In this document: positions 25,784-35,017 of the stretch, in pieces
Numbering within the stretch: position 1 is the first letter of the stretch
Layout of the letters: every line of letters starts with the position of its first letter
Origin: Lachnospiraceae bacterium NE2001
GTDB taxonomy: Bacteria > Bacillota > Clostridia > Lachnospirales > Lachnospiraceae
Direction: 5' to 3'
Assembly: GCA_900110635.1 (NCBI GenBank)
Contig: FOEK01000008.1
Span: forward strand, 1 to 64,000
Length of the DNA stretch: 64,000 nucleotides
Notes under the pieces: generated by a model
What the model was told of the DNA's origin: nothing
The model's input: the letters and a program-made list of their open reading frames with translations, nothing else
Databases searched by the model: none
Translations under genes and position numbers: made by a program

Positions 25784-27154
25784 TCAAAAATTTCCATAAG
25801 CAAAAGGATTATTCTGACCAGAAACGATAAATGATACCGCCCAAATAAAACCAACAATTAGAACAACCCCATATATTATATCATATATATTCTTTATCTT
25901 TGTTTTATCCTCAAGCTTCTTTTCAAGAGCTGGGATAACCGGAAAACAAAATATAACAGCTAATAATATAAACAGCCAATAATCATTTAGAAGTAAAATC
26001 GTTCTTTTATCTGCTATATGATTATCTGGCGAATAAAACATCCGAGCAATATATGAAAATGCATATGACGCACTCTTTGCCTTAAATATAACCCACTCTA
26101 TATTTATAAAGAACAGAGAAAAAAATCTATATAATATCTTTGCCGGCTTACTTTTTATGCGTTCAGTAATCTTGATAAGCCTTTCGAAGGATATAAGTAC
26201 AAAATACCCTAACCCCCAGATTACAAAATTGAGCGATAAGCCATGCCATAACCCAGTTAGAAGCCAGACAATCAGCAGATTAAAATAAACCCTGTATTTT
26301 CCTTTTCGAGATCCCCCCAACGGGATATATACATAATCTCTAAACCATTCACTAAGAGATATATGCCATCTACGCCAAAACGATGATATATTCTCTGTCA
26401 TATATGGATAAACAAAATTCTCCTTACACTTAAAACCAACGAACTCAGTTAATCCTATCGCCATATCAGAGTATCCCGCAAAATCATAGAAAAGCTGCAA
26501 GGAGAAACATATGGATCCTAACCAGGCATACGAAGAAGACAATGTATCAACAGACGAGTTAAAGATTTCGTTAACAATCTTAGCAAGAACATCCGCTATC
26601 AACACCTTCTTACATAGTCCAACAAAAAATCTATATAGTCCATTAATCCTATATTTCCATATATCTTCTTTCTCAGTTATACTTTCAAAATCGTTATATC
26701 TTGAAATAGGACCAGATTGAATCTGAGTAAAGATTGATAAATATAAAGCTGTATGTATAGGATTAGAACGTTCAACTTTTTCTTTATAAGTATCAACAAG
26801 ATAAGAAATAGATTTAAATGTTAAAAAAGATAACCCTAACGGTATAAAAACATTTGTATCGAACCTATTATATACTTTGTATCCGACCAATGCTGATGCA
26901 TTCAATAACACACCAAACACCAGCAAAATTAGTTTATTTTTTCTCTTTTGCTCATCAGCCATCGCCTTGCCAATCAATATGGTTAAGCCCAAACTAATTA
27001 GTAATAACACAACGGTAAGGTCGCTGTTTATATAATAAAACAATAAACTAGCTAGAAGTAATACAACCTCTTTAATCCTTCCTTTAAGGACAAATGATAC
27101 TATCAGCACCACAGGAAGAAAAATAAATAAAAACCTTAAATCAATAAACGACAT
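25784..27154 (-). CDS. Second MBOAT family O-acyltransferase
   Basis: A 456-residue polytopic protein with the MBOAT core (YDFAGYSDMAIGLTEFVGF, FVYPYMTENISSFWRRWHIS) and catalytic histidine H304 in LLTGLWHGLSLNF. It is clearly diverged from the MBOAT at 22131-23642, so the operon encodes two acyltransferases with possibly different acceptors. AGGTGAATAG precedes the ATG. It appears to be the first gene of the acylation operon; I could not find a convincing promoter in the 133 bases upstream. Confidence 0.9.
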   Translation of the reverse strand: MSFIDLRFLFIFLPVVLIVSFVLKGRIKEVVLLLASLLFYYINSDLTVVLLLISLGLTILIGKAMADEQKRKNKLILLVFGVLLNASALVGYKVYNRFDTNVFIPLGLSFLTFKSISYLVDTYKEKVERSNPIHTALYLSIFTQIQSGPISRYNDFESITEKEDIWKYRINGLYRFFVGLCKKVLIADVLAKIVNEIFNSSVDTLSSSYAWLGSICFSLQLFYDFAGYSDMAIGLTEFVGFKCKENFVYPYMTENISSFWRRWHISLSEWFRDYVYIPLGGSRKGKYRVYFNLLIVWLLTGLWHGLSLNFVIWGLGYFVLISFERLIKITERIKSKPAKILYRFFSLFFINIEWVIFKAKSASYAFSYIARMFYSPDNHIADKRTILLLNDYWLFILLAVIFCFPVIPALEKKLEDKTKIKNIYDIIYGVVLIVGFIWAVSFIVSGQNNPFAYGNF

Positions 27155-27287
27155 CTATTCACCTGTTACACATTTTTCATCTAATGCCCTATTTAAACAT
27201 AATTTAAAACGCTCTTCATAAGTTCTAACATATCATGAGCTAACATTTCATTCCGACAATTCAGAAATAAGTATCTGCATAAAATAA

Positions 27288-28355
27288 TCAGTTTACAAAT
27301 ACATCAAATATCCTCTTATATTTATAGCCTTTTTTGAGTACCGTAGTATCCCTCTCAAGTATTCCTATATCTACTAATTTATTTATATTACTTGAAACCA
27401 CATTTACTGAAACTCCGGACTCATTCTGAACCTCTTTTTTGGTAAATACAACTAATTTCATAATAATTGGCATTATCTTATATATTGATTCGCCTCTAAA
27501 CGTTGATATTTTCTCCATATCTTCTTTATAAATGCTTTCTATCTGATGTAGCTTATATATATAACTATTACACTGCTCTATAACGCACTGGAGAAAGAAA
27601 CACAAATACGAAGATACACTTCCAAATCTATATGACATGAGAGATCTCTGATACGAAGGTCTGTAAAGTTCAAATATTTCAGAAAGAAATAATATGGGCT
27701 GTGTATCATCCATTTTTGCAGCTTGAAGTGGTATAAGCGCCCTACCTAACCTACCATTACCATCTCTATATGCATGAATAGTCTCAAATTGAGCATGCGA
27801 AATAGCTATGTTAATAAGAATAGGATCAACATATGCATCCCCCATATACTCATATAGATTCTGTAAAAGTCCATATACTTCTTCCGGTATAGGTGGTATA
27901 AATGTAGCATTTTCAATTCCCATTCCTCTTGGAGCTATCCAGTTCTGAATATCTCGAATCTTTCCAGGAGATTTACTCTCACCCCTTACGCTATCCAAAA
28001 GTATTCTATGCATATCATTTACAAGACTAAAACTAATGTTTTCACCTGAGGATAACTTCTCAAATCCATATTCGACAGTTTTTTTCAAATTAATAATTTC
28101 TCTATTTTCATCATTATTTTTCTCATATCTAGCAAAAAACATTTCATCCTGAGATACAGAAGTACCCTCTATCTGAGTAGATTTAAAACTTTCAGTAAGT
28201 AATAACGAGTTTAAAAAAAGCCCAGCTTCATAATCCATATCAGCTATTTTAGCTTTATACTCCCCATACTTTTTACTTGCTTCACTCAGTAAATGAAACA
28301 ATTCTTTATCCAATTTATAGTCAATAGGAAGATTTTTTGCTTTAAATGGTTCCAT
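27288..28355 (-). CDS. Fic-domain protein with C-terminal winged helix
   Basis: A 355-residue Fic protein. Such enzymes usually AMPylate target proteins. The core is HAYRDGNGR (194-202), a variant of HPFxxGNGR with Pro-Phe replaced by Ala-Tyr but the catalytic His and the GNGR loop kept. An N-terminal inhibitory helix motif STQIEG (59-64, S/TxxxEG) would make it self-inhibited (class II). The C-terminal 60 residues (FTKKEVQNESGVSVNVVSSN and on) form a winged helix, suggesting DNA binding. The start at 28355 follows GAGGAG directly; an ATG four codons earlier lies on top of that site. The promoter carries twin palindromes (see 28370-28426). Confidence 0.9.
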   Translation of the reverse strand: MEPFKAKNLPIDYKLDKELFHLLSEASKKYGEYKAKIADMDYEAGLFLNSLLLTESFKSTQIEGTSVSQDEMFFARYEKNNDENREIINLKKTVEYGFEKLSSGENISFSLVNDMHRILLDSVRGESKSPGKIRDIQNWIAPRGMGIENATFIPPIPEEVYGLLQNLYEYMGDAYVDPILINIAISHAQFETIHAYRDGNGRLGRALIPLQAAKMDDTQPILFLSEIFELYRPSYQRSLMSYRFGSVSSYLCFFLQCVIEQCNSYIYKLHQIESIYKEDMEKISTFRGESIYKIMPIIMKLVVFTKKEVQNESGVSVNVVSSNINKLVDIGILERDTTVLKKGYKYKRIFDVFVN

Positions 28356-28369
28356 ATTTCTCCTCATTT

Positions 28370-28426
28370 TTCACTAAGTTAGTGAAATTATAGCATTATT
28401 TTAAGAAAAAATCACTAAGTTCGTGC
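28370..28426 (-). promoter_or_regulatory. Fic promoter flanked by two operator palindromes
   Basis: An extended -10 element TGCTATAAT (minus strand, TATAAT at 28387-28392) sits between two related sites: the near-perfect palindrome TTCACTAAGTTAGTGAA (28370-28386) between -10 and start codon, and TCACTAAGTTCGTGC (28412-28426) over the -35 region. The copies are 41 bases apart, close to four helical turns, so a regulator could bind both on one face. Autoregulation by the Fic protein's winged helix is a plausible inference. Confidence 0.6.
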
Positions 28427-28446
28427 AAACTCAGTGATTTTTTTAC
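28406..28446 (-). terminator. Long hairpin between IS element and fic
   Basis: AAAAAATCACT and AGTGATTTTTT flank a 16-base centre that itself partly pairs (AAGTT/AACTC with one G-U). The A/T arms give T-tracts on both strands, so it may terminate minus-strand read-through from the insertion sequence before the fic promoter. It includes the upstream fic operator copy. Confidence 0.55.
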
Positions 28447-28525
28447 TTTCGTTCATTTAATCAAACTTCCCACTATTAATCAATTCATTTATACTCTTAA
28501 CTTCCTAAAAAAGTTCCACTCAAAA

Positions 28526-28798
28526 CTACTTTTTCGGATTTCTGCCCCTACGTTTTTGTGTAACTTTCTCTAGTTGTTCTTCTGTCATTCCTGACCGAAG
28601 GAATTCGACTATTTCATCATAACTTCTATTGCTATTGGCGAACAGTTTGAGTAATTCTTCATTCTGCATCGCCTTTTTCTTTGCCATCAGTTCTTCAAGT
28701 ATCGCCACCTTGGCATCATACTTTTCTTTAGCTTTTACAACTTCATCCTGTGCCTTAAGAATCTTGTCATCTATCGTTATCGGTTTTCTTTCAGCCAT
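28526..28798 (-). CDS. Small coiled-coil IS accessory protein, unknown
   Basis: A 90-residue, highly charged helical protein: a predicted coiled coil (about 10-48, IDDKILKAQDEVVKAKEKYD), a second helical segment (SNRSYDEIVEFLRSGMTEEQ) and a basic tail ending RRGRNPKK. It starts five bases after the transposase stop with an AGAGGAT site and ends within three bases of the left inverted repeat, so it belongs to the insertion sequence. A DNA-binding or transposase-partner role is possible but unproven. Confidence 0.7.
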   Translation of the reverse strand: MAERKPITIDDKILKAQDEVVKAKEKYDAKVAILEELMAKKKAMQNEELLKLFANSNRSYDEIVEFLRSGMTEEQLEKVTQKRRGRNPKK

Positions 28799-28803
28799 AT
28801 CCT

Positions 28804-30507
28804 CTACCTCACTTCATCAGCTATTCTCAACTGCTCACTTATTCTGTTCACCTGTTTCTTGATATATGAGACATTTATCCCAAATGCTCCAAGTATCGTC
28901 TTCTGGGTTGCTGTGATTGCATGATCCATACGGTATATCTTATCCATACCTCGTATCATCTCAATCTTTTCCAGTTCTCTTATAGCAGCGGGTACTGTCA
29001 TGTAATTCTGTCGGCTCTCTAGCTTCTCATTTTCATCTTTAAGAAGTGTATAAAACCGGTTTCTTATAATCAGCGCAACAAACTCTATAAATATCTTCGC
29101 TGATACAGACTCATCCGTATATACCCGCATACTCTTATTTCCCAGATAGAACTTATCACCTCTGAACAGTTTTTCTGAGGCATCCCTGCTCTTATAAAGC
29201 TCTAAAGCTTCTTTGGCTGTCATTTTCTGTGATGTCACTATACAAAAGTATCCACACAGATCAATCTCTCTTTCGATAACCTCCTTCTTCTCTCTGGCAA
29301 AGAGAAATACTCCATCTTTTTCACTTATAAATGACTCAAAATAATCCTTTAATCTATCACTCGGCTCATACACCTTACCCTCGCGACTCTTAAGAAATTC
29401 TGCCATCTTTTCTATCTTTACTTCAATAGCTTCATGCTCAGCGGCCTTCTTAGAATCATTATAATAAATGTGAAAATATCGATCTTTTTCGTCTGAAATA
29501 TAAAGCTTTCTTTTTACAGTTGTACCATAAACTCCATATTTTCTTATGTTACAGTCTCTATCATTTTCAAACCTACCCTTATTCTCAAGAACAAGTTCAT
29601 TCACTAGTGGAGCCATCCCCTTAACCATGATTATGAAATCATAGTTACATTTGTCCATATATTCGATGTTATCTCTACTGAAATAACCTCTATCAAGAAT
29701 AAAGCCAACTTTTTTATAGCCATATCCTTTTGCTTTTTCAAGCATGTATTGAAGCTGAGATATATCTACTATGCTTCCCGCATACTCCTCGTAAAAAAGA
29801 GGTTCTCTATTTGTAGTATCATAGGCTATTGAATAGTTGATAATAGGAAGTGTTTTATCATCTTTTGCATGACCATACTCAACCATTCTTATATCGCCAG
29901 CCTGGCAATTCTTATTTGTAGAGTCATATGAAATATATATCTTCTCGCGATGGGCTCTCTTTTCATTCCATTCATTCAAGAATCCAACTCTTTGGTCTTG
30001 AGTAATCTCACCCAGAAAACTTGAAATCTTCGAGTCGCTATATATTTTCATCCCTGAAGAAAATAGCGGATGATTAAAACCATAATCAGGATAATACTGA
30101 CCTGCATTATTCTCAGTGATTATGCTATACGTCATAAGATCTAAAAACAGTTCAGCCTCTTTGGAGTCAAAGTAATTTTTCAGCATATCAGGAATGTGAT
30201 ATTCCTCAATAAGTTTTCTCAAAACTATATATGCTCCTACCCTCAAGCAGCTACTCCGATTAGAGTTAAATCTCTCTTCCGGTAGATCAACCTCCGGGAA
30301 ATAAGTCAGGAAATTCTGATTAGGCTGCATCATAGAAGGATCAGATTTTGACTCTTTTCCAATGGTAACTCGTTGGGGGATATTAAACTTTCGGTCGGGA
30401 TCATAAACCCTAGCATACTCATAGTTGATATAAGTATTATTCCCCTTTTTCTTACGGGTAATCTTGCCTTTTACATCAGGTATTTTTACGAGGAAATCCA
30501 GGTACAT
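28804..30507 (-). CDS. IS1634-family (IS4 superfamily) DDE transposase
   Basis: A 567-residue transposase. The DDE residues are visible: D195 in ISYDSTN, D272 in FILDRGYFSRDN, and E445 within an exact IS4-type Y-(2)-R-(3)-E-(6)-K signature (Y438, R441, E445, K452). The N-terminal 90 residues are basic and probably bind the ends. No frameshift or stop is present, so the element could still be active. The start codon follows a purine-rich AAGAAGAAGAAA stretch. Confidence 0.9.
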   Translation of the reverse strand: MYLDFLVKIPDVKGKITRKKKGNNTYINYEYARVYDPDRKFNIPQRVTIGKESKSDPSMMQPNQNFLTYFPEVDLPEERFNSNRSSCLRVGAYIVLRKLIEEYHIPDMLKNYFDSKEAELFLDLMTYSIITENNAGQYYPDYGFNHPLFSSGMKIYSDSKISSFLGEITQDQRVGFLNEWNEKRAHREKIYISYDSTNKNCQAGDIRMVEYGHAKDDKTLPIINYSIAYDTTNREPLFYEEYAGSIVDISQLQYMLEKAKGYGYKKVGFILDRGYFSRDNIEYMDKCNYDFIIMVKGMAPLVNELVLENKGRFENDRDCNIRKYGVYGTTVKRKLYISDEKDRYFHIYYNDSKKAAEHEAIEVKIEKMAEFLKSREGKVYEPSDRLKDYFESFISEKDGVFLFAREKKEVIEREIDLCGYFCIVTSQKMTAKEALELYKSRDASEKLFRGDKFYLGNKSMRVYTDESVSAKIFIEFVALIIRNRFYTLLKDENEKLESRQNYMTVPAAIRELEKIEMIRGMDKIYRMDHAITATQKTILGAFGINVSYIKKQVNRISEQLRIADEVR

Positions 30508-30694
30508 TTTCTTCTTCTTTTGAGTGGCACTTTCTACTCATTATTGTACCAAATTTCCAAGCAAAGCGCAAGTAAAATTGCCCGCAAACGAACTATTTTA
30601 TTGAGTTTTTCCAATTTCCCCAAGTGCTAATTTTGTTGAGTGGAACTTCCTACAGGAAGTTCACAGGTTAAGTGTATCACAAATAATATCAAAC

Positions 30695-31384
30695 TTAATT
30701 ACTTATTGAATTCATAAAAAACTCAGCTAACTTGAAATCCATTTCAGAATCAATATCAATACTGTTACCTTGATTCATAATATAAGCATAACTCCCTTTT
30801 TGATATATAAAATGATCCTGTTTAAACTTAAGAATATCGACAATATAAATAGCTCCATTTAATCTATAAAATTTTTCTAAAGCCTGTCGTTGAATACTAT
30901 CATTCGGTTTGATAAATCCATCCATTTCTCCACTTTCGGGCAGATGTCCACTCCATAACGGCGAATGTTCATTTTCGCATACAGATATAACAGCAAATTT
31001 AGCTTTTTCAGTAAACACTTGATAAGCTTTTCGAATGTCATTTAAATCCCTCAATGGAGATGTTGGCTGAAGCAAGCAAAAAGTATCAAATTCCTTACCT
31101 ATTTTTCTGTATCCTTCAAGCACCTCATCAACCATATCCCAAGACGAAGCCCCATCAGAAGAATTAGTTTCACTTCTCAGAAATGGAACATCTGCACCAA
31201 ACTGTTTTGCAATTTGCGCATAATTTTCAGAATCAGTAGAAACCATAACTTCATCAAATACACCACTATTAATTGCTGCTTCAATTGAATAAGCCATCAA
31301 TGGTTTACCACATAAATCTCTTATGTTCTTATCTTTAACCCCTTTAGACCCGCTTCTTGCTGGGATAATAGCTATATTTCTCAT
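30695..31384 (-). CDS. legF: CMP-nonulosonate cytidylyltransferase (NeuA/LegF-like)
   Basis: A 229-residue nucleotidyltransferase of the CMP-sialate synthetase family: N-terminal IIPARSGSKGVKDKNIRDLCGKPL binding loop, VSTDSENYAQIA, and LLQPTSPLR. It should activate a nonulosonic acid (sialic, legionaminic or similar) as its CMP sugar. With the LegB, LegC, LegG and LegI homologues of the same operon, legionaminate is the best guess, but sequence alone cannot exclude other nine-carbon acids. The ribosome binding site is weak. The gene is the last of the cluster before the insertion sequence. Confidence 0.85.
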   Translation of the reverse strand: MRNIAIIPARSGSKGVKDKNIRDLCGKPLMAYSIEAAINSGVFDEVMVSTDSENYAQIAKQFGADVPFLRSETNSSDGASSWDMVDEVLEGYRKIGKEFDTFCLLQPTSPLRDLNDIRKAYQVFTEKAKFAVISVCENEHSPLWSGHLPESGEMDGFIKPNDSIQRQALEKFYRLNGAIYIVDILKFKQDHFIYQKGSYAYIMNQGNSIDIDSEMDFKLAEFFMNSISN

Positions 31385-31529
31385 ATAATCAAGTCATAAG
31401 AACTCCCTTCCAGTTCTTTTAGTCCTTTCTAAATAGTTTCAACATATTAATGCGTTTTTCACTGTATATTTATAATGAAACATAATAACTATGTTTCATA
31501 TCTCCAGCACTTCAATTATCTCTTTTTAT

Positions 31530-32579
31530 TTATTCACCAAACAGTTTTTGACGCATTTTATTCAGTTCCGGGATTTGCCCCATATCCATCCATTCATTCT
31601 CTCCAACAGGAAATACCGCTACCTTGCGACCTTTCTTCCGCTGAATTTCAACCACATCAGGAAAACCAATAGGGACGTCGTCTTCCATGTCATCTAAAAC
31701 TTCAGGTTCAACAATATATATTCCTGCATTAGTTAAAAATGTTAATTGAGGTTTTTCTTTCATTTTATTAATCGAACCATTTGGCCCCATTTCAATAACA
31801 CCATATGGAATACTTATATTTTTATATGCACATATCATCGTTATCACATTATTATTTTCTTTATGAAATTTCAGCATACTCTCATAATTTGCAGTAAGTA
31901 ACGCATCACAATTAGCAAAGAAAAAAGTACTATCTATCTTCCCTTTCAGAAGCGTCAATCCTCCTCCTGTTCCAAGAGACTTACTTTCATCATACCATGT
32001 AATATTGTAATCATTTTCGTTATCAGCAAAATAAGCTTTCATAAGAGATTTTTTATAATTTACAATTATATGAAAATCATCACATCTATATGATTCGTAC
32101 TCCTTCATAATTAATTCAATTATTGGAATATCTCCAACTGGAATTAAAGGTTTTGGTAATACGCGAGTATATGGATCAAGTCTGGTTCCCTTCCCTCCAG
32201 CATTTATTACAACGGGAATATTTAAAGCTTTTCGAACCTTATTGTTAATTCCATCACCATCATATAAACAATACAGTTTCTCATGTTCATCAACCACAGG
32301 TATAACAACAAATTTACGATCATGATATAATTCTTTAGCTTCAATAATACTATGTGCTATAACTGGGTGAATATTGGATGCATTCAATGCATAATCATCT
32401 AATCCCCCTCCAGAAAGAAGGAAACGTCTTATATCTCCATCCGTAATACACCCATCAATCGCCATTGCATCATTAACAAGAAACATGATTCCTTTACCAT
32501 TTTCGTTAATTATGCGCATTGCTTCAACTATTGTCACATCAGATTTCCCAATAAATTTACTGATATCATTATCATTCAT
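31530..32579 (-). CDS. ptmE: CBS-domain nucleotidyltransferase, PtmE-like
   Basis: A 349-residue protein with two N-terminal CBS motifs (about 1-115; ITDGDIRRFLLSGG) and a sugar-phosphate nucleotidyltransferase domain starting INAGGKGTRLDPYT (126-138), LPKPLIPVG, followed by NCDALL and ending EWMDMGQIPE. This architecture is that of PtmE of Campylobacter jejuni, a glucosamine-1-phosphate guanylyltransferase at the entry of the GDP-linked legionaminate pathway. That assignment is by architecture and context. It overlaps legC by eight bases, with GGGAG upstream. The 145 bases after it hold no gene. Confidence 0.82.
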   Translation of the reverse strand: MNDNDISKFIGKSDVTIVEAMRIINENGKGIMFLVNDAMAIDGCITDGDIRRFLLSGGGLDDYALNASNIHPVIAHSIIEAKELYHDRKFVVIPVVDEHEKLYCLYDGDGINNKVRKALNIPVVINAGGKGTRLDPYTRVLPKPLIPVGDIPIIELIMKEYESYRCDDFHIIVNYKKSLMKAYFADNENDYNITWYDESKSLGTGGGLTLLKGKIDSTFFFANCDALLTANYESMLKFHKENNNVITMICAYKNISIPYGVIEMGPNGSINKMKEKPQLTFLTNAGIYIVEPEVLDDMEDDVPIGFPDVVEIQRKKGRKVAVFPVGENEWMDMGQIPELNKMRQKLFGE

Positions 32580-33744
32580 ATGCCATTTCTCCCAATAGCT
32601 TTCTTATTTCATACGACACAACTTTAATTTCATCAACTGTTATCTGAGTACTTGACGGAATATTGATAATACAATTTGCATAATAAGGAGCCTTCTCCAA
32701 TTTATAAGACACCTCATTAACAAATGGTTTCTGTTCATTTATCAATCCCCAAATTGCCCTTGTTTGAATTCCTTTAAAATCTAAGGCTTGTATAATATCA
32801 CGCAATGATACACGAATATACTGCCTATTAATCAATAGACTGTAAAACCATTTATTCGAAGCCACTCCTTCTCTAAAAGGAATTAGATTTGCATACTTAA
32901 ATCCTTCAAATTCAGACTGATATAGTTCAAAATTTTTGTTTTTTTTCTCAATAAATCCTTGTAATTCTTCCATCTGAGCTACACCAACCGCAGCTTGAAG
33001 ATTTGTCATACGATAATTATAGCCTATTTCATGGTGAATATAATAATGAGGGTCGTCCTTTGCCTGTGTTGATAGATATCGCATATGATCAACCAAGCTG
33101 CTATTATTTGATGTTACGGCCCCTCCACCTCCAGTTGTAATTATTTTATTACCATTAAAACTATAGGCACCGAAATCACCAATCGTTCCCGCATATTTAC
33201 CACCAAATTTACCTTCAATATAATGAGTGCCCAATGCTTCTGTAGAATCTTCAATCACTTTAATCTTGTATTTATCCGCTATTTTCATAATAGATATCAT
33301 ATCTGCCATATTTCCAAAAACATGAACTATTATGATTGCTTTAACTACATCTCCTTGATATTTAAGTTCGTTTCCATCAAACACACATTCCCTTTCACAA
33401 AATTCGTTTAATTTTACGGGATCCAAACAAAAACTATCATCACAATCTATGAAAACCGGCTTTGCAAATTGATATTTTACAGGATTTACTGCTGCTATAA
33501 ATGTCAATGGCGGCACAATGACTACATCTCCAGGATTTACTCCTGCCTCTATAAGTGATAAATGGATTGCTGATGTTCCACTTTGACATGCCGCAACATT
33601 TTGAACTTTTAAATAGTCGGCAAGTTTTCGTTCAAACTCAGTTATATATGCTCCTCCTGTTGATACCCATCCCTGTTTCAGTGCATCATCAGCATATATT
33701 CTTTCATTCCCTTGCAAATTAGGTATCGATAATGGTATAAACAT
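32572..33744 (-). CDS. legC: LegC-type sugar-nucleotide 4-aminotransferase (DegT family)
   Basis: A 390-residue PLP enzyme of the DegT/DnrJ/EryC1 family. It shows LKQGWVSTGGAYITEFE at the N-terminus, AACQSGTSAIHLSL, EDSTEALGT, and the PLP lysine in SFNGNKIITTGGGGAV. LegC aminates the 4-keto sugar nucleotide made by LegB. The N-terminal PLSIPNLQGNE pattern is typical of the LegC subgroup. It lies between legB and ptmE and overlaps the latter. The binding site before the ATG is weak. Confidence 0.87.
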   Translation of the reverse strand: MFIPLSIPNLQGNERIYADDALKQGWVSTGGAYITEFERKLADYLKVQNVAACQSGTSAIHLSLIEAGVNPGDVVIVPPLTFIAAVNPVKYQFAKPVFIDCDDSFCLDPVKLNEFCERECVFDGNELKYQGDVVKAIIIVHVFGNMADMISIMKIADKYKIKVIEDSTEALGTHYIEGKFGGKYAGTIGDFGAYSFNGNKIITTGGGGAVTSNNSSLVDHMRYLSTQAKDDPHYYIHHEIGYNYRMTNLQAAVGVAQMEELQGFIEKKNKNFELYQSEFEGFKYANLIPFREGVASNKWFYSLLINRQYIRVSLRDIIQALDFKGIQTRAIWGLINEQKPFVNEVSYKLEKAPYYANCIINIPSSTQITVDEIKVVSYEIRKLLGEMAYE

Positions 33745-33782
33745 TTGTAATCACACAACCAATCTCTAAAATAATATAATAA

Positions 33783-34991
33783 CTACATTTTTTCATCTAA
33801 TGACTTGCCTGTCTCTATATGCGTAAATCCCGGCAAATATTTTTTTAACATTGAAACTATATCATTTTTATCAACAATATCATTCGAAAAAGCATTTTCC
33901 AAATCATTAAATAAATCTTCAATTGAACATTTATCCGGAATACCCTTTTCAGTAATAACCCCCAGAGCCCTAAATCTGTCCATATCTATACATTCATCTG
34001 TTGTATAGAATTCTTCATAGTCCTTCTCTCCTGAGGTATCTGAAACAGAAAAATGAACTGGATATTGCTTACTTCCGTTTCTTAATTTCTTCGCTTCGCG
34101 AACAGCTTCTTCATCCGAACAGCATTCAAAAGTATCAAAACCACAAGCATTTAGCAATTGCCTAGCTATATCATCAAAGGACATCATCTGTGCTTCCTTT
34201 AATTTAGGGAAAAATATCGCTCTATTCTCACCTAATATACAAGATAACAAACAAATCTGTCCAGACTCTTCAGGTGAAACAAAATATCTCATCACATCCG
34301 TAGGTGCAGATAATGGCTGGAATTTTTGAATTCGCGATAAAAAACCTGCCGGAAGTGATCCATTTGAAAATGCAACGTTAGCAAATCGAGCTGTTTTAAC
34401 CGGAAATCTATCAGAGTAAGAAAATATTAAATCTTCCATTATTCTTTTACTTGCTCCCATTATATTTACCGGATTGGCCGCTTTATCAGTTGAGACACAA
34501 AAATACATTTCTGGCGGAAACTCTGAAAGTAAATCTAATAACTTTTTTGCATTAATCAAATTATTTCTGATCAATGCCTCTATAGAAAAAATATCTTTTT
34601 CAGTTCTAACATGTTTATGAGCTGAAAAATTTGCAACTATATCAAATCCTTTGTGTTTTCTAAACATCTTTCCAAAAACCAAAGATGCAAAATCCATAGG
34701 ATACGTAATATACTCCTTGGGAACATTTAAATCTTCTGTTGAGCGTAAATCTCTCGTTAATTCTGCAAGTGCATTTTCATTAATATCAACCACTACCAAC
34801 GATGAAGGATTAAATCTAAGTATTTGCCGAATAAATGATGAGCCAATCGAACCGGCTCCACCTATTACTAAAATAGATTTATTATCAATACTCTTTCGAA
34901 TATTTTCTTTATTATCCTCTATATCTTGCGAGAACATTGATTCATTACGTTTAGTTACATTTTCCGCAATAAATAATTCCAAGTTAAACAT
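33783..34991 (-). CDS. legB: Sugar-nucleotide 4,6-dehydratase (LegB/CapD-like)
   Basis: A 402-residue extended SDR of the soluble CapD/FlaA1-type dehydratase group: Rossmann motif GGAGSIG (44-50), VVDINENALAEL, SAHKHV, STDKAANPVNIMGASKR with the Met/Lys variant of the YxxxK motif typical of this group, and a C-terminal alpha-beta region. It should convert a GlcNAc nucleotide to the 4-keto-6-deoxy sugar. Whether UDP or GDP is used is not clear: the protein looks like the UDP-type enzymes, while the PtmE-like neighbour suggests GDP. AAAGGGG lies about 13 bases before ATG. Confidence 0.85.
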   Translation of the reverse strand: MFNLELFIAENVTKRNESMFSQDIEDNKENIRKSIDNKSILVIGGAGSIGSSFIRQILRFNPSSLVVVDINENALAELTRDLRSTEDLNVPKEYITYPMDFASLVFGKMFRKHKGFDIVANFSAHKHVRTEKDIFSIEALIRNNLINAKKLLDLLSEFPPEMYFCVSTDKAANPVNIMGASKRIMEDLIFSYSDRFPVKTARFANVAFSNGSLPAGFLSRIQKFQPLSAPTDVMRYFVSPEESGQICLLSCILGENRAIFFPKLKEAQMMSFDDIARQLLNACGFDTFECCSDEEAVREAKKLRNGSKQYPVHFSVSDTSGEKDYEEFYTTDECIDMDRFRALGVITEKGIPDKCSIEDLFNDLENAFSNDIVDKNDIVSMLKKYLPGFTHIETGKSLDEKM

Positions 34992-35017
34992 AATTAATTC
35001 TGTACCCCTTTATCCAC

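Larger units (their letters stand above)
28499..30661 (-). mobile_element. IS1634-type insertion sequence, apparently complete
   Basis: About 2.16 kb bounded by imperfect inverted repeats: AACTTCCTAAAAAAGTTCCA (from 28499) at the left and, read inward on the minus strand from 30661, AACTTCCTGTAGGAAGTTCC at the right. Both continue with ACTCAA and differ mainly by a one-base length change and the central bases. A further outer similarity (ATACTCTTAAC at 28491 versus ATACACTTAAC from 30677) leaves the exact ends open. It contains the transposase gene and a small accessory gene. I could not find a convincing target-site duplication. It separates the nonulosonate cluster from fic. Confidence 0.75.

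Noticed and set aside
27155-27287. Promoter for the MBOAT operon or terminator for fic in this gap
   Set aside because: Only poor matches (for example TTGTCG without a properly spaced -10) and no stable hairpin with T-tract were seen.
28481-30690. Target-site duplication for the insertion sequence
   Set aside because: Flanks on both possible end positions were compared and no convincing direct repeat of 4-10 bases was found.
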